Assembly: GCF_025567625.1 (NCBI RefSeq)
Contig: NZ_JAOQJC010000027.1
Coordinates: 33,415-97,414 of the forward strand
Source: Paenibacillus sp. J5C2022
Lineage (GTDB): Bacteria > Bacillota > Bacilli > Paenibacillales > Paenibacillaceae
Reading direction: 5' to 3'
Length of the DNA: 64,000 bases
The notes beneath the pieces were generated by a model that was not told the DNA's origin, searched no databases, and saw only the letters and a program-made list of their open reading frames with translations. Below are positions 1 to 8,978 of the stretch, piece by piece (positions within the stretch are counted from its first letter, which is position 1; the number at the start of each line of letters is the position of its first letter). The translations under genes and the position numbers were made by a program.

Positions 1-96
1 GCGGAAGCGGGCCAGCTTGTGGGCATTGACATACTTGATCATATTGTAATAGGCGATGGCAGCTTTGTCAGTTTGAAGGAGCAGGGATATCTGTAA
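1..96 (+). CDS. radC: RadC family protein, C-terminal end (partial)
   Basis: The window opens inside this gene; only the last 31 codons and a TAA stop are present. The residues read GIDILDHIVIGDG followed by SFVSLKEQGYL, the typical C-terminal tail of RadC (JAB/MPN domain) proteins. RadC lies just upstream of mreB in Bacillus-type genomes, which supports the call. The catalytic metal site lies outside the window. RadC was named for DNA repair, but its role is uncertain. Confidence 0.85.
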   Translation, partial: AEAGQLVGIDILDHIVIGDGSFVSLKEQGYL

Positions 97-181
97 TATA
101 ATAATAAGAGTCGGTTTATGAACCGAATTTGAACGAGTAATCGATAGATGATATCGTTTCAGTGAAGAAGGGAGCAGCAGT

Positions 182-1210
182 ATGTTTGGGAGCTTTACGA
201 AAGATTTGGGTATTGATCTGGGCACAGCCAATACTCTTGTATATGTGAAAGGAAAAGGAATTGTCGTGAGGGAGCCGTCGGTGGTTGCCTTGCGTACTGA
301 TACAAAAACGATCGAAGCCGTAGGCGAGCAGGCGAAGAAGATGATCGGGCGCACACCCGGCAATATTCGCGCCGTTCGTCCGATGAAGGATGGCGTTATT
401 GCCGATTATGACACGACGGCTACGATGATCAAGTATTTTATTCGATCTGCCCAGAAGCAGAGGTCGCTGTTCCCCCGTCATCCCAATGTGATGGTATGCG
501 TACCGTCCGGCATTACAGCCGTAGAGAAGCGCGCTGTCGAAGATGCCGCGAAGCAAGCCGGAGCGCGCGAGGCTTACACGATCGAAGAGCCGTTCGCAGC
601 GGCAATCGGAGCCGATCTTCCCGTATGGGAGCCGACGGGCAGCATGGTCGTGGATATCGGCGGCGGTACGACGGAAGTTGCGGTTATCTCGCTCGGCGGC
701 ATCGTTACAAGCCGTTCTATCCGCGTCGCCGGCGACGACATGGACGAAGCGATCATGCAATACATCAAGCGTCAATACAATCTGATGATTGGCGAACGCA
801 CGGCGGAGCAGTTGAAGATGGAGGTCGGCTCCGCGCTGCCGCTGGACAAGCCTGAGACGTTGGAGATTCGCGGCCGGGATCTCGTATCCGGCTTGCCGAA
901 GACACTGCCTACCACATCCGACGAGATTACGGACGCCTTGTCCGATACCGTTAATTCCATCGTGGAAGCAGTAAAAGTAACGCTGGAGAAATGCCCGCCA
1001 GAGCTTGCGGCGGACATTATGGATCGGGGAATCGTATTAACGGGCGGAGGCGGCTTGCTCCGGAATTTGGACAAGCTGCTGCAGCGCGAGACGGGCATGC
1101 CGGTCATCGTGGCGGACAATCCGCTGGATTGTGTAGCGATCGGAACCGGACGTTCTTTGGATCACATTCATATGTTCAAAGGCAGGGGCTCCTCACGCTC
1201 ACGGCGATAA
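182..1210 (+). CDS. mreB: Rod shape-determining actin-like protein MreB
   Basis: MreB polymerises on the inner face of the membrane and guides lateral cell-wall synthesis by the elongation machinery. The 342 residues match the usual length. The first phosphate-binding motif DLGTANT is at residues 12-18 and the second, DIGGGTTE, at 158-165; a late glycine-rich LTGGGGLL segment completes the actin-type ATP site. The ATG follows the purine-rich stretch GAAGAAGGGAGCAGC. It is the first gene of mreB-mreC-mreD-minC-minD-rodA, the classic Bacillales order. A short inverted repeat at 111-126 separates it from radC. Confidence 0.97.
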   Translation: MFGSFTKDLGIDLGTANTLVYVKGKGIVVREPSVVALRTDTKTIEAVGEQAKKMIGRTPGNIRAVRPMKDGVIADYDTTATMIKYFIRSAQKQRSLFPRHPNVMVCVPSGITAVEKRAVEDAAKQAGAREAYTIEEPFAAAIGADLPVWEPTGSMVVDIGGGTTEVAVISLGGIVTSRSIRVAGDDMDEAIMQYIKRQYNLMIGERTAEQLKMEVGSALPLDKPETLEIRGRDLVSGLPKTLPTTSDEITDALSDTVNSIVEAVKVTLEKCPPELAADIMDRGIVLTGGGGLLRNLDKLLQRETGMPVIVADNPLDCVAIGTGRSLDHIHMFKGRGSSRSRR

Positions 1211-1256
1211 GCTATCGCTATAAGTAGCACGGACAAGGGGATTTAGGGGTGAGGGA

Positions 1257-2138
1257 TTGCTTAATCTATTCAGAAATAAACGTCTGTTCATGCTCATGAT
1301 CGGAATGATTCTTACAATTGCGATTATCGGTTTCTCGTTAAGCGATCGCAAAGAACTCTCCTGGCCTGAAAAATTTCTGAAGGATACCTTTGGCTACGTT
1401 CAGCAATGGTTCTACAAGCCCGCTGGCTCTATAGCGGGCTTCTTTGAGGATATCAGGGGACTGAAAGAAGTCTACGAGGAAAACGAGCGGCTCAGAAGCG
1501 TGGCGGCTGCTTACTCTCGGGATAAAGTAGAGTACAACTTCCTTAAGCTGGAACACGAGCGGCTTATGGAGGACCTTGCATTCACGAAGCAACAGAAGCA
1601 AATGTACAATTACAACTACTTGATTGCTCAAGTTGTATCCGTCAGCAACGATGCCAACAACCGTACCATGAACATCAATCTCGGCTCGAAGCACGGGGTC
1701 AAGCCGAATATGGCAGTTACGACGGTTGACGGATTGATCGGCCTGGTAAGCTCTGTGTCGCCGTTCACCTCCACGATTACGCCAATTACCGAATTGAATG
1801 AGTCTTCTCCTACTACGAATGGAAATTCCATCGCCGCGACGATCGAAGGGAGAGAGGACGACTCCTTCGGCATTCTCAGCTATTATGACAAAGAGAAGAA
1901 GCGGCTTGTTATGACCAGAATCGAAGAAACGGATAAGTTGGAGGTCGGCGACAAGGTCGTTACCTCAGGGCTTGGCAATGTGTATCCGAGAGGAATGGTT
2001 GTCGGTACGGTAGAGACGAAGCAAGTTGGCGACATGGGGCTTACGTATACAGCCACAGTGAAGCTTGCTGCGGATTTCGACCGTTTGTACGAAGTGTTCG
2101 TCGTTCAGCCGCCTGAGATGGAGGAGCAGGAGCGATGA
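1257..2138 (+). CDS. mreC: Rod shape-determining protein MreC
   Basis: Bitopic membrane protein that links MreB to the periplasmic-side wall synthesis enzymes. Residues about 10-28 form the single transmembrane segment (LFMLMIGMILTIAIIGFSL). A charged coiled-coil stretch (about 70-110) follows, then the beta-rich MreC core with the conserved YNYLIAQVVSVSND region. The 293 residues fit the family. The start is TTG at 1257, chosen because TTAGGGGTGAGGG lies directly upstream and no ATG fits. The stop overlaps the mreD start by four bases, so the two are translationally coupled. Confidence 0.95.
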   Translation: MLNLFRNKRLFMLMIGMILTIAIIGFSLSDRKELSWPEKFLKDTFGYVQQWFYKPAGSIAGFFEDIRGLKEVYEENERLRSVAAAYSRDKVEYNFLKLEHERLMEDLAFTKQQKQMYNYNYLIAQVVSVSNDANNRTMNINLGSKHGVKPNMAVTTVDGLIGLVSSVSPFTSTITPITELNESSPTTNGNSIAATIEGREDDSFGILSYYDKEKKRLVMTRIEETDKLEVGDKVVTSGLGNVYPRGMVVGTVETKQVGDMGLTYTATVKLAADFDRLYEVFVVQPPEMEEQER

Positions 2139-2659
2139 GCATGAATCGAATCGTTCCGATCATGGCTCTGCTGTTCGTCCTTGAAGGCGCGCTTGTGCCC
2201 TGGCTTATTCCGGATAGTTTTGACGACCGTATCATACCGCACTTTATTTTTGTAATGGTTATTTTTGCCGCGCTGTATCGGGGGCGATTTGCCTCGCTTA
2301 TGATTGGCGCTGGCTTCGGCTTACTGCAGGACATCGTGTATTACGGACATATGCTCGGCGTTCATTTTTTCTTGATGGCGATTATAGGCTACTTCACGGG
2401 CTTGCTGCTGGAGAAGAAGAGAGTAACGCTGCTAATGGCGATATCGGTCGTCGGGCTGTGTTGCATCGTATACGATTCTGTCTTGTTCGGCATCTATTAT
2501 GTGTTCCGCATTACCAATGCCTCCTATGCCTGGTCGCTCATCCATTACATTCTTCCAAGCTTGTTCTTGCAGCTGGCTTTCGCACTTGCGTTATACATTC
2601 CCCTGCGCCGCATGTTCCAATCCCGCATGTCGAATGGCGCTGACGACGAAGAAGAATGA
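2135..2659 (+). CDS. mreD: Rod shape-determining protein MreD
   Basis: Integral membrane partner of MreC in the elongation complex. The 174 residues are almost entirely hydrophobic, with about five or six predicted membrane spans and a charged C-terminus (GADDEEE). Its place directly after mreC, with an ATGA overlap, and its length are diagnostic; sequence identity in this family is low. Ending in an acidic tail is not unusual. Confidence 0.92.
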   Translation: MSMNRIVPIMALLFVLEGALVPWLIPDSFDDRIIPHFIFVMVIFAALYRGRFASLMIGAGFGLLQDIVYYGHMLGVHFFLMAIIGYFTGLLLEKKRVTLLMAISVVGLCCIVYDSVLFGIYYVFRITNASYAWSLIHYILPSLFLQLAFALALYIPLRRMFQSRMSNGADDEEE

Positions 2660-2739
2660 GACAACCGGTAAAAATCTTCCCGGGATGCAGGAATTGGCGG
2701 CGTCGGCCAAGAATTTTATAGGTTGGGGAGGGACGAGTC

Positions 2740-3393
2740 GTGGCCGATAAGCAACATATTATGATAAAAGGCGTAAAAGAAGGTCTGCTGTTCCTTCTCG
2801 ATGATGAGTGCACATTCGAAGCCCTGCTTCAAGAACTGCGGCATAAGCTGGAGAAGACGCATCAACAACTGCTCTCCGGACCGTTAATCCATGTTCACAT
2901 CAAGCTGGGCGCAAGGGACGTGACAGATGAGCAGAAGGAACAATTAACGAGCATCATTCGAGCGCAAGGCAATCTGATGATCGGTTCAATAGAATCCAAG
3001 TCGTCAGGCGGGGCTGACGTTAACGATAAAGAGAAGCTGAAGGTCATGACTTGCATCGTCCGCTCCGGGCAGACCGTGGAGCATGACGGAGACCTGCTTC
3101 TGATCGGAGATGTCAACCCAGGCGCCAGCTTGCTGTGCACCGGGGATATATATGTGCTGGGAGCGCTGCGGGGTATGGCGCATGCCGGAACCGGCGGACG
3201 CGAAGATGTCATTATTGCTACATCGCTCATGCGCCCAACGCAGCTTCGCATCGGCGATGTCGTAAGCAGGCCGCCGGAGGAATGGGCCACGGGCGACGCA
3301 TCCATGGAGTTCGCTTATTTGAACGAAGGCACAATGCAGATCGACAAGCTGTCTCAGCTTTATCGCATCAGGCAGAAGCCGATTCCTTTTTAA
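2740..3393 (+). CDS. minC: Septum site-determining protein MinC
   Basis: MinC inhibits FtsZ assembly away from mid-cell and is brought to the membrane by MinD. The N-terminal half (about 1-100) is the FtsZ-binding domain. The C-terminal half is a right-handed beta-helix with the hallmark GDLLLIGDVNPGASL and GDIYVLGALRG turns (about 118-150). The start is GTG at 2740 with AGGTTGGGGAGGG upstream. The 217 residues are normal. It precedes minD, with a structured 100-base gap between them. Confidence 0.95.
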   Translation: MADKQHIMIKGVKEGLLFLLDDECTFEALLQELRHKLEKTHQQLLSGPLIHVHIKLGARDVTDEQKEQLTSIIRAQGNLMIGSIESKSSGGADVNDKEKLKVMTCIVRSGQTVEHDGDLLLIGDVNPGASLLCTGDIYVLGALRGMAHAGTGGREDVIIATSLMRPTQLRIGDVVSRPPEEWATGDASMEFAYLNEGTMQIDKLSQLYRIRQKPIPF

Positions 3394-3415
3394 ACATTAT
3401 AGAGTTGATCAGTTT

Positions 3416-3472
3416 CGGGGTCCCCGCAAAGTACCTGGGTAAGCTTCGAAGAGAAGCCCCACTTTGTGGGGA
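3416..3472 (+). repeat. Bistable palindromic element between minC and minD
   Basis: A 12-base imperfect inverted repeat (TCCCCGCAAAGT at 3421-3432 and ACTTTGTGGGGA at 3461-3472, one mismatch) encloses a second stem GCTTC/GAAGC at 3443-3457. Each arm can also fold alone: CGGGGTCCCCG at 3416-3426 and CCCCAC-TTT-GTGGGG at 3457-3471. There is no T-run, so it is not a standard terminator. It could be an RNA processing or stability element, or an extragenic palindrome. Confidence 0.7.
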
Positions 3473-3492
3473 TATTTAAAGGGGTGTAGAGT

Positions 3493-4284
3493 ATGGGAGA
3501 AGCGATTGTAGTAACTTCGGGCAAAGGAGGCGTCGGCAAAACGACGACAACGGCCAATATCGGAACGGCTCTTGCCTTGCTTGGAAAGAAGGTATGCCTG
3601 GTCGATACGGATATCGGGCTTCGCAATCTCGATGTCGTGATGGGCCTGGAAAATCGGATCATCTACGATCTGATCGACGTAACGGAGGGACGCTGCAGGC
3701 TGAATCAGGCGCTTGTGAAGGATAAGCGCTTCGAGGAGCTCTACATGCTGCCGGCCGCTCAGACGAAGGATAAGGATGCGGTAAAGCCTGAACAGATCCG
3801 GAAGATTGTGCAGGAGCTGAAAAATGAGCATGACTATGTTCTGATCGACTGCCCTGCAGGCATCGAGCACGGGTTCCGCAACGCCATTGCCGGTGCGGAT
3901 CACGCCATCGTCGTGACGACGCCGGAGAATGCCGCCGTACGGGACGCCGACCGTGTTATCGGCCTTCTGGAGGGGGAGAAGATTCCATCCAAGCTGGTTA
4001 TTAACCGTATACGTCAGAAAATGGTCAAGAACGGCGAGATGCTGGATGTGGATGAAATATGCCAAGTGCTGTCGATTGACCTCGTTGGCATTGTGCCGGA
4101 TGATGAGAAAGTGATCTCCGCCGCCAATAACGGCGAGCCGACGGTGATGAATCCGGCATCGCGTGCGGCTATCGCCTATCGGAATATTGCGCGGCGCATT
4201 TTAGGAGATATGGTTCCGCTAATGGTGCTGGACGAGAAGGTTGGTGCCTTCAAGCGGTTCCGCAAGTTTTTTGGAATAGGATGA
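3493..4284 (+). CDS. minD: Septum site-determining ATPase MinD
   Basis: Membrane-bound ParA/MinD-family ATPase that recruits MinC. The deviant Walker A motif KGGVGKTT is at residues 11-18, the switch region DTDIGLRNLDVVMG near 39-52, and the Walker B-like VLIDCPAG near 119-126. The C-terminus (GAFKRFRKFFGIG) is the amphipathic membrane-targeting helix, intact here. The 263 residues are standard. The ribosome site AAAGGGGTG lies about 8 bases upstream of ATG 3493. Confidence 0.97.
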   Translation: MGEAIVVTSGKGGVGKTTTTANIGTALALLGKKVCLVDTDIGLRNLDVVMGLENRIIYDLIDVTEGRCRLNQALVKDKRFEELYMLPAAQTKDKDAVKPEQIRKIVQELKNEHDYVLIDCPAGIEHGFRNAIAGADHAIVVTTPENAAVRDADRVIGLLEGEKIPSKLVINRIRQKMVKNGEMLDVDEICQVLSIDLVGIVPDDEKVISAANNGEPTVMNPASRAAIAYRNIARRILGDMVPLMVLDEKVGAFKRFRKFFGIG

Positions 4285-4291
4285 TGGCTTC

Positions 4292-5440
4292 GTGCTGAAT
4301 AAACTGAAGAAGCTGGACTGGGGCATACTCCTAATCCTGGGTCTGCTAATGGCCGTCAGTGTCGTAGCCATTCACAGCGCAACAGCGTTTACACCCAAGT
4401 ACAGCGGCAGTGTAGTGAAGCAGCTGATGTTCTACGGATTGGGATTTGGAGTTGCCATTGTATCTGTATTGTTCGACTATCGTATTGTGCTGAAGCTCTG
4501 GCATGTCATGTACGGCGTTGGAATCGCCTTGCTAATCGCGGTCTATTTCTTCGGCGGCATCGTTAATGGGGCGAAAGGCTGGTTCAGACTGGGCGCTTTC
4601 TCCTTCCAGCCTGCGGAAATCGTCAAAATCATTCTTATTATCGGAATAGCCTACTTGATGGGTAAGCGGCAAGGCGACAAGCTGAATTTCTCGCAGGATT
4701 TGCTGCCGATCGGCGCGTTCGCTTTCTTGCCGTTCCTGCTCGTTATGATTCAGCCGGATCTCGGCAATGCGATCATCTACCTGGTCATCGTGGTCGGCAT
4801 GCTATGGATTGGCAATGTGAAGTATACCCATGTATTGATCGGAATTACCGCTCTCGTGGCGGGACTTGTATTGTTCGTCATGCTGTTCAACATGTTCAAT
4901 GAGCAGATCTACAACTACTTGGATAATGCGGAAAAAACACATTGGTACGACCGAATCAATACGTTCATTAATCCGAACGAAGCCAGCGCCGACGCACGCC
5001 ATCAATCGGAAAATGCGATGATTGCGATTGGCTCGGGCGGACTGAGCGGCGATGGCTTCCTTCAGGGAGACATGAAAAATGGCGGATTTATTCCCTATAC
5101 GTATTCCGATTCCATATTCGTCGTCATCGGCGAGGAGTTCGGATTCCAGGGTTCGGCGATATTGCTCATGCTGTACTTCCTGCTTATATACCGAATGATT
5201 ATGATTGCATTCAAGTGCTACGACCGCCGGGCATCCTATATCATTATCGGCATTGTGTCGATGTTCGTCTTCCAAGTGTTCCAGAACATCGGCATGATGA
5301 TCGGCTTAATGCCGATTACGGGCATTACACTGCCCTTCGTCAGCTATGGCGGCACGTCGCTGCTGCTCAATATGCTGTCTATCGGACTTGTGCTAAGCAT
5401 TAAAGCACATCAGGAAGTATATGAGCTGGTGGCGGATTAG
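4292..5440 (+). CDS. rodA: Peptidoglycan polymerase of the SEDS family, RodA type
   Basis: Membrane glycosyltransferase that polymerises lipid II during elongation. About ten membrane spans fill 382 residues. SEDS signatures are visible: NGAKGWFRLG (about 90-99), FQPAEIVKI, QPDLGNAII with the catalytic aspartate (about 155), and the C-terminal PFVSYGGTSLLLNM. FtsW and SpoVE share these motifs; RodA is preferred because the gene sits behind mreBCD-minCD. The start is GTG 4292, seven bases after minD, so it is probably cotranscribed. A terminator follows at 5460. Confidence 0.88.
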   Translation: MLNKLKKLDWGILLILGLLMAVSVVAIHSATAFTPKYSGSVVKQLMFYGLGFGVAIVSVLFDYRIVLKLWHVMYGVGIALLIAVYFFGGIVNGAKGWFRLGAFSFQPAEIVKIILIIGIAYLMGKRQGDKLNFSQDLLPIGAFAFLPFLLVMIQPDLGNAIIYLVIVVGMLWIGNVKYTHVLIGITALVAGLVLFVMLFNMFNEQIYNYLDNAEKTHWYDRINTFINPNEASADARHQSENAMIAIGSGGLSGDGFLQGDMKNGGFIPYTYSDSIFVVIGEEFGFQGSAILLMLYFLLIYRMIMIAFKCYDRRASYIIIGIVSMFVFQVFQNIGMMIGLMPITGITLPFVSYGGTSLLLNMLSIGLVLSIKAHQEVYELVAD

Positions 5441-5459
5441 CAAAATATAGGGAAGCATG

Positions 5460-5501
5460 AAAGAGGCGGTGCGGGTATGGAATTCCCGACACCGCCTCTT
5501 T
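5460..5501 (+). terminator. Hairpin terminator after rodA
   Basis: AAAGAGGCGGTG pairs perfectly with CACCGCCTCTTT, with an inner CGGG/CCCG extension. The T-run is weak (TTTACT), but the position at the end of the mre-min-rodA unit and the 12-bp stem make termination likely. Confidence 0.75.
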
Positions 5502-5628
5502 ACTATTGATGCAAGGAAGTGCACCGTTCGTCCAGGCATCTCGCATACTTGTCCCGGCTTCTTCATACATATGTTGTAACTATTCTGTAAGGAACATACG
5601 GCATATAACGAAGAGGGAGGACGAGGAT

Positions 5629-6693
5629 ATGGGAACAAGAGACGATGTGAAGAAACGCCGTCAGCACAAGATAGAAAGCTTAACCCGCCAATACGCCGAC
5701 CGGACGGCACGGGTGGAAGCGGAAAGGCCCGATGAGCCGGACTGGGAACGAATCTCGCATAATGGAGCCTTCTACCGGGAGGAAGACGCGATTCACAAGC
5801 CGATCGGCATGAGTGCGACTGGCTATGCGAGCAAGGAAAAAAACAGGATGCTGTTCGATCAGGCACAAGGCGGCAAGCGCGAACGGCAATCGTTCGAAGA
5901 ATCGGAGGGACGGACCGGCACGTCGCATAGCGGGGCGAGGCTCGTCGATCCCGAATTGGAATGGAAGCGGAATCCAAATCCATGGGAGAGATGGGGGGAG
6001 TACTCTGACAGAGGCGGAACGCAGGGGAGAAGCGTCGGACTGCGAGACCATTACGAGCCTGAACCGCCATATCCGCAGAGAGGTCATCACTTTCGAAAGC
6101 AGCTTGTACGAAAGTTCGCCATTGCAATCGTGCTGTTCATTGCAGTGTGGGGAATCTTCCAATGGCAGCATCCCTGGACCGTGAAGGCGCAGACGGTGGT
6201 AAAGGAAGCGCTGACGGAGGAGATAGACTTCGCGGCGGTCGCCGGCTGGTACAAAAGCGTGTTCGCGGGTGCGCCTTCCTTCATCCCTATATTCAAGGAC
6301 AGCAATAATGAGGCAATCGGTGTAGACGGGAAGATGAAGACGACGGTCGTCTCGCCGTTGGAAGGCGGCGTGCTGCTGCGCACGTTCGCCGAACTGCTCA
6401 ACGGGATCGAGCTCGCCGGCGATTCCGGGGCACAGGTTGTAGCCGCGGAGCGCGGGAGAGTGGTCATGGTGTCACGAGCTGGAGACAGCGTGCTGCTGCA
6501 GCACGCCGGCAGCCGAATGACCATATACGGCAAGCTGGGGAGCAGTGATGTAAAGGTGGACGATTGGGTCGAAGCGGGGGACGTCATCGGCGTTTTGAGA
6601 GAGGCACCGGAAGAAGGCCACAGCCCGCTCTATTTCGCCATCAAGCAAGACAATCAGTATGTTGATCCCGTAGGTGTGATTCCTCTTGATTAA
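5629..6693 (+). CDS. spoIVFA: M23-type membrane protein, SpoIVFA-like
   Basis: Membrane protein with a charged N-terminal cytoplasmic part (about 1-155), one membrane span (FAIAIVLFIAVWGIFQW, about 160-177) and a C-terminal LytM/M23 fold (about 235-350: PLEGGVLLR, GRVVMVSRAGDSVLLQH, SPLYFAIKQDNQYVDP). In Bacillus SpoIVFA tethers and regulates the SpoIVFB protease in sporulation; overlap with spoIVFB by eight bases supports that role. M23 zinc ligands are not all apparent, so it is probably non-catalytic. The ATG at 5629 is preferred over one at 5506 because GAGGGAGG sits eight bases before it and the extra N-terminus is not protein-like. Confidence 0.85.
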   Translation: MGTRDDVKKRRQHKIESLTRQYADRTARVEAERPDEPDWERISHNGAFYREEDAIHKPIGMSATGYASKEKNRMLFDQAQGGKRERQSFEESEGRTGTSHSGARLVDPELEWKRNPNPWERWGEYSDRGGTQGRSVGLRDHYEPEPPYPQRGHHFRKQLVRKFAIAIVLFIAVWGIFQWQHPWTVKAQTVVKEALTEEIDFAAVAGWYKSVFAGAPSFIPIFKDSNNEAIGVDGKMKTTVVSPLEGGVLLRTFAELLNGIELAGDSGAQVVAAERGRVVMVSRAGDSVLLQHAGSRMTIYGKLGSSDVKVDDWVEAGDVIGVLREAPEEGHSPLYFAIKQDNQYVDPVGVIPLD

Positions 6694-7567
6694 ATGGCGC
6701 GGCATTCGCTGGTCCATCCATCCGTTATTCGTACTGATCATGGTGGCCTCCGCCGTAACGGGCTACTTCGCGGAGTTGATTACGCTATTCATCATCGTGC
6801 TCGTTCATGAGATGGGACATGTTCTGGTGGCGAGAAGCCTGGGATGGACTGTCAAGGAAGTGAAGCTTCTGCCGTTCGGCGGAGTCGCCGAAGTCGAGGA
6901 GGCGGGCGGTGCAAGCGCCAAGGAAGATGCAATTGTCGCCATTGCCGGCCCGCTGCAGAACGTCTGGATGGCGGCCGCTGCCTGGGGCTGTGGCGCGTTT
7001 GGCATTTGGGATGCTGAATGGGCCCAATATGTAATGATGGCCAATGTCATTATCGGTTCATTCAATCTGCTGCCGATTCATCCGCTGGACGGAGGCAAGC
7101 TGATGCAGTCTCTGTTAAGTTATTTTCTTCATTACTACCAAGCGCTGCTGTGGACCGCCAGAATCAGCTTGACGCTTAGCGGCGCGATGACGCTGTCCGC
7201 TTTATTGCCCGTCCTGCTGCACGGAGAAGGCGTCCAGCTCAACCTGTTTATTATTGGCGTTTTTCTGATCGCGTCGAATTGGACGTACATGAGGCATGTT
7301 CCATTTCTATTCTATCGGTTCCTGGTGCAGCGGGAACGGCTTGCGAGACGCTTAACGGAACTGGGCAGGGAAGCCAGCCCGTTGATCGTGCAAGGAGGAC
7401 AATCCGTGCTGTCCGTGGCACGCCGCTTCAATCGGGAGAGATATCATCTGGTGTATGTGTTGGAGCCCGCTGCGAAGGAATTGAGGGTGCTGGCTGAAGA
7501 GGCGATTGTAGCGGGGTGCTTGTCCGGCGAGAATCCAGGTCGTGCAGTGTCGGAGCTTTTGCGTTAG
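6686..7567 (+). CDS. spoIVFB: Intramembrane metalloprotease SpoIVFB (M50)
   Basis: Site-2-type protease that cuts pro-sigma-K in the outer forespore membrane. The zinc motif HEMGH is at residues 41-45 and the second metal motif HPLDGG at 132-137 (aspartate 135), preceded by asparagine 127. About six membrane spans are visible. Residues about 220-290 form a cytoplasmic domain in the place of the CBS domain known in SpoIVFB. The start is TTG 6686, inside the end of the M23 gene, so translation is probably coupled. The 293 residues match the family. Confidence 0.92.
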   Translation: MIKWRGIRWSIHPLFVLIMVASAVTGYFAELITLFIIVLVHEMGHVLVARSLGWTVKEVKLLPFGGVAEVEEAGGASAKEDAIVAIAGPLQNVWMAAAAWGCGAFGIWDAEWAQYVMMANVIIGSFNLLPIHPLDGGKLMQSLLSYFLHYYQALLWTARISLTLSGAMTLSALLPVLLHGEGVQLNLFIIGVFLIASNWTYMRHVPFLFYRFLVQRERLARRLTELGREASPLIVQGGQSVLSVARRFNRERYHLVYVLEPAAKELRVLAEEAIVAGCLSGENPGRAVSELLR

Positions 7568-7599
7568 AATAGTAGGAAAGAGGATCGGGAGGAACGTTA

Positions 7600-8811
7600 A
7601 TGAAGCAAATGCTTGTGCAAGTGGACGGCGACAGAATACAAACCGCTGTTCTGCAGGATGGCAAGCTAATCGATTTTCATCTGGAGACCAGCCATAGCGC
7701 AAGCCTTGTCGGCAACATATACCGGGGCAAGGTCGTCAACGTGCTGCCCGGCATGGAGGCGGCCTTCATCGATATCGGTCTGGCCAAAAACGCCTTCCTG
7801 TATATCAATGATCTGCTCCATCCCAATCTGGACAAGCAGCCCGGCCATAAACCTTCCATTGCGGATACCGTCCGCCCCGGGGAGGAGCTTATGGTGCAAG
7901 TCGTGAAAGACCCCATTCGCGGTAAGGGAGCCCGTGTGACGACGCACTTCAACCTGGCGGGACGCTGGCTTGCGTATATGCCGTCTGCAGATTATGTGGC
8001 CGTCTCCAAAAAAATTGACGACGATGCGGAGCGGGAACGGCTGAAAGAAATCGGCGAATCGCTGCGGACCGGTGAAGAAGGCATCGTTATGCGCACGGCT
8101 GCGTCCGGTGCGGAGCAAGAGGCGCTGAGCGGCGATGCGAAGCGGCTGCGCAAGCTGTGGTTAGCGATATTGGCCGCGAACGAGACGGCAGCTGCACCGG
8201 CGCTGCTCCATGCCGAAGACGGCTTGCTGCAGCGGGGTGTACGCGATTATTTCACGATGGACCTGGATGAAATATGGGCGGACAGGTCCGACAAGCTGGA
8301 GGAGATTGCTGCAATGCTCGGCACGATTGCGCCGTCCCGAAGAGAGCGGCTTAGGCTGTATCGGACGCGGGGCGGACTGCTTCAGCATTATGGCGTCTGG
8401 CAGCAGCTCGAAGAGGCATTCGCTCGTCGGATACCGCTGGACAGCGGCGGCTACCTCATATGGGAGGAGACCGAGGCGCTGACGGTCATCGATGTGAATA
8501 CGGGAGGCTACACCGGTACGGCTAGCCTGGAGGACACCGTGTTCCGGACCAATACGGAAGCTGCGACACTTATACTGCGATTGCTCAGAATCAGGGATAC
8601 GGGCGGCATTGTCATTGTCGATTTCATCGACATGGAGCGGGAGTCGAACAGGCAGAGCATCTTTCAAAGCATGGTGCAGGAGGCGCGCAAGGATGCCGCC
8701 AAGTGCACGGTCGTCGGCTGGACCCGGCTCGGCTTGATGGAGTTGACCCGCAAGAAAGCGCGGAGCAGCAGCGTCAGAGAACTGATTGGCGCGCCGCGGC
8801 GGCCGCTCTAG
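7600..8811 (+). CDS. rng: Ribonuclease E/G family protein
   Basis: Endoribonuclease acting in RNA processing and decay. An S1 RNA-binding domain occupies about 36-120 (GNIYRGKVVNVLPGMEAAFIDIG), and the catalytic DNase I-like part shows VIDVNTGGYTG (about 297-307) and GGIVIVDFIDM (about 335-345) with the metal-binding aspartates. At 403 residues it is shorter than E. coli RNase G: it ends soon after LGLMELTRKKARSS, before the usual Zn-link CPxC motif and small domain. The gene lies between spoIVFB and rplU, where Bacillus subtilis has no homologue. Confidence 0.92.
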   Translation: MKQMLVQVDGDRIQTAVLQDGKLIDFHLETSHSASLVGNIYRGKVVNVLPGMEAAFIDIGLAKNAFLYINDLLHPNLDKQPGHKPSIADTVRPGEELMVQVVKDPIRGKGARVTTHFNLAGRWLAYMPSADYVAVSKKIDDDAERERLKEIGESLRTGEEGIVMRTAASGAEQEALSGDAKRLRKLWLAILAANETAAAPALLHAEDGLLQRGVRDYFTMDLDEIWADRSDKLEEIAAMLGTIAPSRRERLRLYRTRGGLLQHYGVWQQLEEAFARRIPLDSGGYLIWEETEALTVIDVNTGGYTGTASLEDTVFRTNTEAATLILRLLRIRDTGGIVIVDFIDMERESNRQSIFQSMVQEARKDAAKCTVVGWTRLGLMELTRKKARSSSVRELIGAPRRPL

Positions 8812-8820
8812 TAAATTATC

Positions 8821-8849
8821 TTGCCATAGGCTATTATATATGATAAACT
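8821..8849 (+). promoter_or_regulatory. Sigma-A promoter for rplU-prp-rpmA
   Basis: TTGCCA at 8821-8826, a 17-base spacer and TAAACT at 8844-8849. Transcription would start near 8856 and give a leader of about 120 nucleotides before rplU. Confidence 0.6.
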
Positions 8850-8855
8850 GTTTTG

Positions 8856-8978
8856 GTGTATGTTTCTCATGTTGACATGAGACATGTGCCGGTACCGCTC
8901 GGATCGGGTAGACAAAGCGCGGCTCATACCGCCACCTGAATTAGGCGAGTCTTCGTAGAATAAGGAGGTGCACCGAAT
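8856..8978 (+). ncRNA. Probable ribosomal protein L21 leader
   Basis: The 5' untranslated region of rplU contains a G/C-rich folded segment (ACCGCTCGG, CAAAGCGCGG, ACCGCCACCTG) ending in GAGTCTTCGTAGAATA just before the ribosome site AAGGAGGTG. Firmicute L21 operons carry a conserved autoregulatory leader of this kind with a similar GAGTC..TCGTAGAAT end. The match is from memory of the family; a covariance search against the L21 leader model would decide. Confidence 0.6.

Noticed and set aside
5506..5628. N-terminal extension of the SpoIVFA-like protein
   Set aside because: No ribosome site; it starts within the spacer right after the rodA terminator.
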